This document shows positions 42,973-49,315 of a stretch of DNA of 64,000 nt, in pieces (position 1 is the stretch's first letter; each line of letters opens with the position of its first letter). Below the pieces are notes generated by a model. That model was given only the letters and a program-made list of their open reading frames with translations. It ran no database searches and was not told the DNA's origin. Source of the DNA: Pelomonas sp. Root1237 (GTDB lineage: Bacteria; Pseudomonadota; Gammaproteobacteria; Burkholderiales; Burkholderiaceae_C). Location of the stretch: assembly GCF_001425055.1 (NCBI RefSeq), contig NZ_LMDK01000017.1:507502-571501 (forward strand), given 5' to 3'. The position numbers were made by a program, and so were the translations under genes.

Positions 42973-43367
42973 TAGACCATGCCGCTCAACATCATGCCCA
43001 GCCCCACGATGCTGACCGTCCATACCGCCGTGCGCAGGTAGGGAATGCCGGCCAGGTACACGGCCAGAAAGGCTACACGGGCCCACAGGAACACCTGGGC
43101 GCCGAGCAGCACGCGTTCGCCCGTCGCGCCGGACGCCTGCGCAGCCAGGGCCAGCGCTGCGAAGAACAGCAGGTTCTCCAGCGTGTTGGCCGCTGCGCGC
43201 TGGGCACGGCCGGCCAGCGGCGTGGCCTCGGGCATGTGGTCGCGGTTGCCCATGGCCAGCATCAGGCCCTTGGGCGTCCAGGCCCGCGCCCGGATGAGAC
43301 TGGCCATGAGGGCGCTGAGCCAGGTGAGCACGGTCATGCAGACGACGAGCGACATCAGCTTGGGCAT
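42972..43367 (-). CDS. MAPEG-family membrane protein
   Basis: This 131-residue protein has four membrane spans and the MAPEG pattern: an N-terminal TWLSALMASLIRARAW, then RAQRAAANTLENLLFFAALALAA carrying the conserved Arg/Asn/Glu of the glutathione site, and RVAFLAVYLAGIPYLRT. Relatives are membrane glutathione transferases or peroxidases. The start is supported by GAGGAAC before ATG 43367. Its stop codon touches the repeat element. Confidence 0.88.
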   Translation of the reverse strand: MPKLMSLVVCMTVLTWLSALMASLIRARAWTPKGLMLAMGNRDHMPEATPLAGRAQRAAANTLENLLFFAALALAAQASGATGERVLLGAQVFLWARVAFLAVYLAGIPYLRTAVWTVSIVGLGMMLSGMV

Positions 43368-43410
43368 GGAGTTCCTCGGGGAGTTGCTGCGCCGGACCGA
43401 CGCGCGCGGA

Positions 43411-43689
43411 TCATCCCCCCGGGCCGCCGAAGCGGGCCTGAGAACGAACCCGCGCCTTTTCGGCCTCGATCTCGCGGTTCTTGGGCTCGGCGGTCGTCAC
43501 GAGCGAAGCGATCAGCGCACGCGCCTCGTCGGCAATCGCCGCCACTGCATGGTCGAAGGCCGCCGCATTGGCCTGGGACGGCACGTTGAAGCCGCTGAGC
43601 TTGCGCACGAACTGCAGCGCAGCGTCGCGGATCTCGAGTTCGGTGGCCGGTGGCTCGAAATTGAACAGGGTGCGGATGTTGCGGCACAT
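43411..43689 (-). CDS. DUF2277-family protein
   Basis: This 92-residue soluble helical protein opens MCRNIRTLFNFEPPATELEI and continues AALQFVRKLSGFNVPSQANAAAFDHAV, the characteristic DUF2277 sequence. Function is unknown. It is preceded by the small oxidoreductase-like gene on the same strand, 15 bases away, and followed by MAPEG after 43 bases, so a three-gene unit is likely. Confidence 0.88.
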   Translation of the reverse strand: MCRNIRTLFNFEPPATELEIRDAALQFVRKLSGFNVPSQANAAAFDHAVAAIADEARALIASLVTTAEPKNREIEAEKARVRSQARFGGPGG

Positions 43690-43704
43690 GGGGCTGTCCT
43701 TGAT

Positions 43705-43884
43705 TCAACTGGCCTGCGGATGGCGCTCGCGCCAGGCCCTCAGGGCTTGGCGGTACTCGTCCTTGGCCAGGTCGTAGAGATCGAAGATGCAGGGGTCGCA
43801 GCCATTGCCGCAGCAGGCGTCCAGGTCAGGCTCTGGCGGCGGCAGGGGCATCGGATCGGGGTCGGGTGGCGGCGGCGTCGTCAT
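43705..43884 (-). CDS. Oxidoreductase-like domain protein, 59 aa
   Basis: A proline-rich acidic start (PPPPDPDPMPLPPPEPD) is followed by DACCGNGCDPCIFDLYDLAKDEYRQALRAW. This is the short cysteine-rich motif of the oxidoreductase-like (PF09791) family, whose four cysteines probably bind metal. ATG 43884 lies at the start of this pattern; the longer frame upstream is improbable. Confidence 0.82.
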   Translation of the reverse strand: MTTPPPPDPDPMPLPPPEPDLDACCGNGCDPCIFDLYDLAKDEYRQALRAWRERHPQAS

Positions 43885-44028
43885 CGCGCTCGATTGTCCG
43901 GCGTGGCGAAAATCCGCCCATTCCACTGCGAGATGGCTATGCCGCGGACCGATGCCCGGCTTCACTTATGCCTTGCTAACGCCCATGCGCCCAAGATCAC
44001 ACCACCCCAACATCACAAGGAGAGTCGC

Positions 44029-44355
44029 GTGATCATCGTCACCACCGAGAACCTCGCCGGCCACCGCGTCGTCGAGGTCAAGGGCCAGGTTTTTGGCGTC
44101 GTCGTGCGCAGCCGCGGCCTGGCCGGCAACATCATGGCGGGGCTGCGTTCCCTCGTCGGCGGTGAGATCACCGAGTACACGCAGTTGCTGGAGGAGGCGC
44201 GACGCCACGCCATCGACCGCATGGTCAAGAACGCGCAGCTGATGGGCGGCAATGCCGTGGTCATGATGCGCTTCGATTCGTCGGAGATGGGCCAGACCAT
44301 GAGCGAGATCGTCGCCTACGGCACGGCCGTGGTGGTCGAGCGGCTGCCGGCCTGA
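44029..44355 (+). CDS. YbjQ-family protein (UPF0145)
   Basis: This 108-residue protein opens MIIVTTENLAGHRVVEVKGQVFGVVVRSRG and continues NAQLMGGNAVVMMRFDSSEM and EIVAYGTAVVV, the typical YbjQ/heavy-metal-binding-like fold. These proteins form pentamers of unknown role. The start is GTG at 44029 with AAGGAGAG seven bases before it. It is followed after four bases by a small membrane protein. Confidence 0.9.
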   Translation: MIIVTTENLAGHRVVEVKGQVFGVVVRSRGLAGNIMAGLRSLVGGEITEYTQLLEEARRHAIDRMVKNAQLMGGNAVVMMRFDSSEMGQTMSEIVAYGTAVVVERLPA

Positions 44356-44359
44356 CGCC

Positions 44360-44647
44360 ATGCTGCGCAACCTGTTGCTCATCGTGGCACTGGCGGCCGG
44401 CATGATCGGCTTGGGCGCAAGCCTGGCCGGCCATCGCGACGCGGCGCCCTTCGCGATCTGGGGCTGCATCATTGCCGCCGCCGTGCTGGTGGAGCGTTGG
44501 CGCTACCGGTCCCGCGACGCGACGCCGGGTGGCGACTGGCAGCGGACCGAGGAGCGCTTCGTCGATCCGGAATCCGGGCAGACCATGCTGGTGTTCTACA
44601 ACCCGCAAACCGGCGAGCGCCGTTACGAACAAGATTCGCGTGCCTGA
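44360..44647 (+). CDS. Small membrane protein, 95 aa
   Basis: Two hydrophobic segments (LLLIVALAAGMIGLGASLAG; FAIWGCIIAAAVLVERW) precede a soluble tail with RFVDPESGQTMLVFYNPQTGERRYE. It starts four bases after the YbjQ stop and overlaps the following gene by eight bases (GTGCCTGA), so three genes appear coupled. Family not recognised. Confidence 0.75.
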   Translation: MLRNLLLIVALAAGMIGLGASLAGHRDAAPFAIWGCIIAAAVLVERWRYRSRDATPGGDWQRTEERFVDPESGQTMLVFYNPQTGERRYEQDSRA

Positions 44648-45062
44648 ACGTCTGAACTACGCTATCAAGGCCGAGATCGCCGACACGCAGGCCGGCACCT
44701 GGACCTTTGCGGCGCACAAGACGATGTACGGCGGCAAGCGCATCGCCACCGGCGATGTGATCTACCTCTTCGCCAGCGAGAACGAGGGCGGCGTGGGGTT
44801 GGTTGCACGCGGCGTGGTCACGTCCGCCGAGGCCATGCCTAGAAAGCCGGGCATCGAGCGGCAGACGCCGCGCGTCAGCATCACTGTCAAGCGGACTGCA
44901 CTCGTGAAACGCCGCCTCGGCCGGGCCGAACTCAAGCCCTTTGCCGACTGGGACGACGGCCGGCCCGAGACCGAGCTGACCTTCAAGTTCTACCGCCAGG
45001 CGACGAACAAGATCGTCGGGCTCAGCGGCACGGCCGCCAGCTTCCTCGATACCTTCTTCTGA
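44640..45062 (+). CDS. Hypothetical protein with PUA/EVE-like appearance, 140 aa
   Basis: The start is GTG 44640, inside the end of the preceding frame. The protein is beta-rich: TWTFAAHKTMYGGKRIATGDVIYLFASENEGGVGLVARGVV, then VSITVKRTALVKRRLGRAEL and LTFKFYRQATNKIVGLS. The opening resembles EVE/ASCH (PUA-like) domains, where such strands form a nucleic-acid pocket. This is a fold-level guess. The gene is last in the YbjQ unit. Confidence 0.7.
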   Translation: MPERLNYAIKAEIADTQAGTWTFAAHKTMYGGKRIATGDVIYLFASENEGGVGLVARGVVTSAEAMPRKPGIERQTPRVSITVKRTALVKRRLGRAELKPFADWDDGRPETELTFKFYRQATNKIVGLSGTAASFLDTFF

Positions 45063-45126
45063 CGCCCGCGCGCCTCACGTTTGGTGAGCAGCGCCGTTAC
45101 ACAAATCCAGCCCGGATTCGGTTATG

Positions 45127-45230
45127 CTGCGCCGCAACATTGCAACGTCGCAATACCGCTTGTCTCCTCCACCGCCCCTGGGTGGATTTGGCCCTCTCGG
45201 TGGCTTGCCACCCGCAGAGGGCCTTTTCTT
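45127..45230 (+). ncRNA. Candidate small RNA with double-stem terminator
   Basis: A TATGCT box (45122-45127) is followed by a region rich in GCAACA/TTGCAAC words, the segment CTTGTCTCCTCC (a possible anti-Shine-Dalgarno), a GGGTGG/CCACC stem, and a terminator. The terminator has GGCCCTCT pairing with AGAGGGCC, an inner GGTGG-CTTG-CCACC stem, and a TTTTCTT tail at 45224-45230. No protein frame fits. The GCAACA words resemble PhaR/phasin promoter sites. The exact start is uncertain. Confidence 0.5.
45190..45230 (+). terminator. Intrinsic terminator downstream of the candidate small RNA
   Basis: An 8 bp outer stem and a 5 bp inner stem are followed by TTTTCTT on the forward strand. The preceding protein gene ends 128 bases upstream, so the terminator seems to belong to a separate short transcript. 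Confidence 0.85.
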
Positions 45231-45269
45231 GTCCGGCTGCCTTTGGCGCGGCCAGCCGAAAGCACTCCT

Positions 45270-45734
45270 TCAAGAGCCAAGCTGGCGTTCAAGCTCGGCG
45301 CGCCGCTGCGTCAGCTGCCTGTGCTTGCCGCGCGCGCGCACCAGCGTGATGACAGCAATCACCAGCATCACGGCGAACACGGCCGCCGCTGGCCATGCCG
45401 CCGCGATGCCTTCGCCCATTCCCAGGGCCAAGGCGCCAGCCAGCGCTACCGCGCTGAACCCGACTGCCATGCGAGCCGCAACGACTTGCTGAAACGCCAG
45501 CAGCACACGGCGCGACGCCAGCACCCACACGGCATAGACAACCCAGCACAGGCCGATGCCGGTCATGGCGGCGAAGGCGATCACGGTCCGTGGCGGCAAT
45601 GCGGGTTCGGTCAGCCACAGCGAGCCGACGACGACCGACATCGCCAATGCAGCCAGCAACAGCGCAACATGGCCGAAGCGCGCCTTGGCTGACAGCTCGC
45701 GGTTGGCCAAGGCGGAGATGGAAGCGGGATTCAC
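45270..45734 (-). CDS. Four-span membrane protein coupled to the ECF sigma factor
   Basis: This 154-residue protein has about 20 cytoplasmic residues, four membrane helices (near 23-40, 50-70, 85-105, 112-132) and a basic coiled C-terminus (RARGKHRQLTQRRAELERQ). It overlaps the sigma-factor stop by ATGA at 45731-45734. Genes coupled behind ECF sigma factors are usually anti-sigma factors. This one has no recognisable zinc (ZAS) motif, so that role is only suggested by position. Confidence 0.72.
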   Translation of the reverse strand: MNPASISALANRELSAKARFGHVALLLAALAMSVVVGSLWLTEPALPPRTVIAFAAMTGIGLCWVVYAVWVLASRRVLLAFQQVVAARMAVGFSAVALAGALALGMGEGIAAAWPAAAVFAVMLVIAVITLVRARGKHRQLTQRRAELERQLGS

Positions 45735-46309
45735 GACTGCACTCCTTGGATGCCAAGCTGATGCCGGAGTATTTTTCGGGCCCGGTGCAACCGGGATTTG
45801 ATGGTGCCGATGGGGATGTCCAGCACCTGGGCAACCTCGTCGAGCGACAGCTCCTGCAAATAGAACAACGTCAGCACCTCCTTCTCAACCGGCGGCAGGC
45901 GCGCCAGCGCCTCCAGCATGGCGGCCAGTTCGAATTCGAGGGCGAGCGCGCCGTCGTCGCCGGGCTGCTCTTCGAGCTCGATATCGGTGTCGACACAAAT
46001 CGGCTGTTTGTATTGTTCACGCAGCCGGTCCATCAGCACCCGGTGTGCAATGCCGAACAGCCAGGACCGCAGCTTGGCGCCTTCGCGCAGACGGGAGATC
46101 CCGCGCAACACGCGCAGCCAGACTTCCTGCGCAGCGTCATCGGCGGCGGCGTCATTGCCTGAAAGCTGACGTGCATAACGCCACAACGGCTGATGCCAAC
46201 GCGCGATCAGTTCATCAAAGGCCGGCCGTTCGCCGAGCTGACAGCGGATCACCAGCAATTCGTCAGCGAGCGGGTTGTGCATGGATGACTCACGGTGTGG
46301 GCTTGTCAT
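45731..46309 (-). CDS. ECF-type RNA polymerase sigma factor
   Basis: This 192-residue sigma factor has region 2 (FDELIARWHQPLWRYARQLSGNDAAADDAAQEVWLRVLRGI, ending SWLFGIAHRVLMDRLR) and region 4 (LARLPPVEKEVLTLFYLQELSLDEVAQVLDIPIGTIKSRLHRARKILR). A variable acidic linker lies between. The start at 46309 overlaps the hydrolase stop (ATGA), supporting this Met over one at 46282. Together with flanking genes it forms a coupled cassette transcribed from an ECF-like promoter at 47810-47836, consistent with autoregulation. Confidence 0.9.
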   Translation of the reverse strand: MTSPHRESSMHNPLADELLVIRCQLGERPAFDELIARWHQPLWRYARQLSGNDAAADDAAQEVWLRVLRGISRLREGAKLRSWLFGIAHRVLMDRLREQYKQPICVDTDIELEEQPGDDGALALEFELAAMLEALARLPPVEKEVLTLFYLQELSLDEVAQVLDIPIGTIKSRLHRARKILRHQLGIQGVQS

Positions 46310-47787
46310 CTTTCAGTGCGGATCGAGCCGACCTTTTCGAAGCGTGGCAGGGGCAAGGCGATGCGCGGGTCCAGGCCGGTTTCGCCGCGGACAAAGCGGC
46401 CCAACAGCGCTCTCATGGCTGCGTTCCCGAACACGTCGAACTGGTGCGCCGCGTTTTCCACGACGACCAAATGCGCCTGCGGCAGCGTGGCAGCGATTTC
46501 CTGTGCGTTTTCCACCGGCGTGCGTGCATCCAGGTCGCCCACCAGCATCAGCGTGGGGACCGGAACCGCGACCGGCTCACGGAACGCGTCCCCGATCTGC
46601 CGCGCGTTCCATGCAGCGTACAGATAGCGCCCCGGGAAATTCATCGTGTCGCCGAGCAGGGCGTTGCCGGCCTCGCCCTCGATCCGTGCGCTGCGCGCCG
46701 CACTCGCTCCGGAGCTCAGGTCCGTCATGTGCTTCATGGCTGAATCGATGCCGAATTGGCGCCGCAGCAAGAGGGTCAGCTGCGCCACGCGCCGGAAGTT
46801 GCCGGCACTCATCTCCTGCACGGTGGCGGGGAGTGTCGCGACCGCGCGCGGATCGCCGAGGGTTTGCGCGATCGCCCACTGCACGTCCATCGCCCCGATC
46901 ACCACCTTGGCTTCCTGCCCGGTGGCCGGATCAGTCACAGCCACCTCCACCGGCGACTGCGCCAGCCCGGCGATGACGGCGTGCAGTTGCCCGGTCATCC
47001 CAGGCGCGCCCGCACGTTCGCCGATGCGCAGCAGCACCCGATCCACCTGCGACGGCAGCTTCCATGTGTGATCCGGCCCTTCCGGGCTGATCAAAACCAT
47101 GCGCTCGACCGCGCCCGGGTGGCGCCGCGCAGTGGCCAGCGCCAGGTGGGTGCCATAGCTGCGGCCCCACAAGGTCACCTTGCCATAGCCGAAGGACTGG
47201 CGCACCGCATCGACGTCGTCGGCGCTTTCCTCGGTGTTGTAGGCCTCCAGGCGGATGCCGCGCCCACGCATCTCTGCGGCGACGGCACGCGCTGCTTGCT
47301 CCATCAAGGGCAGCCAGGCGGCGACCGAGGCTGGCCTGTCGAGTGGCAAGCCATAGCGCATCGTGGCGCGCAGATTCGGGGTGGAGGCGCCCACGCCACG
47401 CTGGTCGATGCCAACCACGTCGCCATCGATGAATTCCGCCAGCGCCGCGCCACCATGCCTGGCCAGATCGATCACCTGCCTGACGCCGGAATCGCCGGGG
47501 CCGCCCGCCAGGATCACATGGGCCTTCTCGGCGTCGGCACCGGCACGCCGTACACGCACCACCGCCAATTCAATGGCAGGACCTTCCGGCTCTGAACGCA
47601 ACTCCGGAACCCGCACGCGCCCGCGAGTAACCACGAACGCGGTGCCATCCGTGGCGATCAGTGGTGCATCCTGGGGATCGATGAGCGTAGTTGGCGCGGC
47701 TGCGCCCACCAGCGGCAGCCATAGCGCGAACACGGCGAAGCGGGGCGCCAGACGGGCCATGGAAATACCGGCATTGAGTTCCTTCAT
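46306..47787 (-). CDS. Exported alpha/beta hydrolase, tripeptidyl/prolyl-peptidase-like
   Basis: This 493-residue protein has a signal sequence (MARLAPRFAVFALWLPLVGAAAP after ten extra residues). The hydrolase motifs are oxyanion LAGGPGDSG, DQRGVGAS, nucleophile elbow GRSYGTH, acid GDLDARTP and histidine in AAHQFD. Together these give the TAP-like or proline-iminopeptidase pattern. It should act outside the cytoplasm, on peptides or peptide-like compounds. ATG 47787 follows GAGGAGG closely. It is the first gene of the sigma cassette. Confidence 0.88.
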   Translation of the reverse strand: MKELNAGISMARLAPRFAVFALWLPLVGAAAPTTLIDPQDAPLIATDGTAFVVTRGRVRVPELRSEPEGPAIELAVVRVRRAGADAEKAHVILAGGPGDSGVRQVIDLARHGGAALAEFIDGDVVGIDQRGVGASTPNLRATMRYGLPLDRPASVAAWLPLMEQAARAVAAEMRGRGIRLEAYNTEESADDVDAVRQSFGYGKVTLWGRSYGTHLALATARRHPGAVERMVLISPEGPDHTWKLPSQVDRVLLRIGERAGAPGMTGQLHAVIAGLAQSPVEVAVTDPATGQEAKVVIGAMDVQWAIAQTLGDPRAVATLPATVQEMSAGNFRRVAQLTLLLRRQFGIDSAMKHMTDLSSGASAARSARIEGEAGNALLGDTMNFPGRYLYAAWNARQIGDAFREPVAVPVPTLMLVGDLDARTPVENAQEIAATLPQAHLVVVENAAHQFDVFGNAAMRALLGRFVRGETGLDPRIALPLPRFEKVGSIRTER

Positions 47788-47809
47788 GAATCCTCCTCGT
47801 TGCAACCTG

Positions 47810-47836
47810 TAGTCGGAGGATCCACAAAAAGGTTCA
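47810..47836 (-). promoter_or_regulatory. ECF-type promoter of the hydrolase-sigma cassette
   Basis: On the reverse strand TGAACC (plus 47831-47836) and CGACTA (plus 47810-47815) are separated by 15 bases. This matches the AAC...CGT/CGA shape of group ECF promoters. The predicted start is about 16 bases before ATG 47787, leaving just room for GAGGAGG. Confidence 0.65.
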
Positions 47837-47843
47837 TCGCGCC

Positions 47844-47870
47844 GCGCGCCCAGGCCTGGCCTGGGCGCGC
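47844..47870. terminator. Perfect GC hairpin between two reverse-strand genes
   Basis: GCGCGCCCAGGC and GCCTGGGCGCGC form a 12 bp perfect stem with a CTG loop, five bases after the 47875-48246 gene. A TTTTT run follows some 14 bases later on the reverse strand. It probably insulates that gene from the ECF promoter just downstream. Confidence 0.6.
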
Positions 47871-47874
47871 GGGC

Positions 47875-48246
47875 TCAGCCCGCAGGCCGACGACGGCTTT
47901 CGAGGAGGCGGATGCGCGCCTGCAGCTCGGCCAGCTCGCGATCACACTCCTGCGCCTTGATCGCCTCGATCTCGCCGTGGATGCGGCGCAGCTCCTGCAG
48001 TGGCGCGGACGCGGCCTGGGCCTCGGCCGGCTGCCGCTCGGCCATCTCGATCAACAGCTGGGTGATCACGCCCAGCTGGTCGCCGTAGCTCGCCACGTCG
48101 AAGGCCCGCGCCTCGATGCGCGCGTTGCCGGCCTGGGGTTTGATGCCGGCAAAGAACCAGTCCAGGCGCGGCTCGATGTCCTGCGCCACGTCGCCGCTGA
48201 AGGGCAGGCGCAACTGCGGCGCCCAGAGCCAAAACCATGGGAACAT
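47875..48246 (-). CDS. Hypothetical soluble protein, 123 aa
   Basis: The protein opens with an aromatic MFPWFWLWAPQLRLPFSGDV segment and has a middle part with DWFFAGI and IEARAFDVASYGDQLGVITQLLIEMAE. It ends in a long charged coiled coil (LQELRRIHGEIEAIKAQE and onward). No signal peptide is convincing. GGGAGAAAAAG before ATG 48246 supports this start. I do not recognise the family. Confidence 0.7.
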   Translation of the reverse strand: MFPWFWLWAPQLRLPFSGDVAQDIEPRLDWFFAGIKPQAGNARIEARAFDVASYGDQLGVITQLLIEMAERQPAEAQAASAPLQELRRIHGEIEAIKAQECDRELAELQARIRLLESRRRPAG

Positions 48247-48386
48247 TCTTTTTCTCCCTTGCACGCCGAACGGCTGGCGTGTGGGGGGATGGTGGCGTAC
48301 GGTCGCGCGCATGGCAAGCTCGCCTCCCGTCATGGCCCGCCGGCCACCATGCTGCTCACCGCGATTCCTAATTGGCTCTCTGAAAA

Positions 48387-49277
48387 ATGCGTGATTGCAG
48401 GCAGTCGGTGATCCACATCGCAAGCCGGGCGTTAGCCCTGGCCAGCGTGGCACTGCTAGGGTTTGGCGGGTTCGGCGCGTCGGCCGAACCTTCGCCTGGC
48501 GCACCGCAGGTCGTGACCTACCCCTCGTCCGGCGCCGCCGGCGACAAGCGCGGCGACTACTACGCCAGCCTGCTCAAGCTGGCCTTGGGCAAGGCTGACG
48601 GCCACTTCGCCGTGCAACCTTCCGCGAAACCGAGCGTGGCCGTGCGAGCCTTCGTGAGCATGGCCGCCGGGCAGGATATCGACGTCGTCTGGGCACCGAC
48701 CACGGTCCAGCTCGAGCGCGACTATCTGCCCGTGCGGATCCCGGTCGACAAGGGCATCCTCGGCTGGCGCATCTTCCTGATCGGCGAGGACGACCGAGGC
48801 CAGTTCGAGAGCATCCGTTCGCTGGAGCAGCTCAAGGCGCTGCCAGCCGGGCTGGTCAGGGAATGGGTCGACACGGGCGTCCTGCAGAGCAACGGCCTGC
48901 CGGTCGTCGCCGCCGCGCGCTACGAGAACCTGTTCACGATGCTGGCGGCGCAGCGCTTTCGCTACCTGCCGCGCGGCGTCGGCGAGATCTACGGCGAGTT
49001 GAGCAACTACGGCCACCTGGGCCTGGCCGTCGAATCCCACCTCGCGCTGCACTACCCGATGTGCAGCTACTTCTTTGTCGCCCGGCAGAACACCGAGCTG
49101 GCCGAGCACATCGAGCAGGGCCTTCGGCGCGCGCAAAAGGACGGGTCGTTCGAGCAGCTCTTCCAGCAGTTCTTCGGCAAGGCGGTGCAGGCCGCAAAGC
49201 TCGACAAGCGCCTGGTCTTCGAGCTGGACCACCCCACCGCGCCGGCGACCTGCCTGCGAGCCCCAATCCCACAATGA
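48387..49277 (+). CDS. Periplasmic solute-binding protein, SBP_bac_3-like, orphan
   Basis: This 296-residue protein has a signal peptide (IASRALALASVALLGFGGFGASAEP) and a two-lobe amino-acid-binding-like fold: VVTYPSSGAAGDKRGDYYASLLKLAL, then VSMAAGQDIDVVWAPT, IPVDKGILGWRIFLI, and the C-lobe YGELSNYGHLGLAVE and LRRAQKDGSFEQLFQQFFGKAV. It has no ABC permease or kinase neighbour. Such orphans often serve as sensors or have partners elsewhere. ATG 48387 gives a slightly long n-region. Confidence 0.78.
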   Translation: MRDCRQSVIHIASRALALASVALLGFGGFGASAEPSPGAPQVVTYPSSGAAGDKRGDYYASLLKLALGKADGHFAVQPSAKPSVAVRAFVSMAAGQDIDVVWAPTTVQLERDYLPVRIPVDKGILGWRIFLIGEDDRGQFESIRSLEQLKALPAGLVREWVDTGVLQSNGLPVVAAARYENLFTMLAAQRFRYLPRGVGEIYGELSNYGHLGLAVESHLALHYPMCSYFFVARQNTELAEHIEQGLRRAQKDGSFEQLFQQFFGKAVQAAKLDKRLVFELDHPTAPATCLRAPIPQ

Positions 49278-49315
49278 CGCCGCATTGATGCCGCAGGCCG
49301 CTGCGTCAAGCGCCC

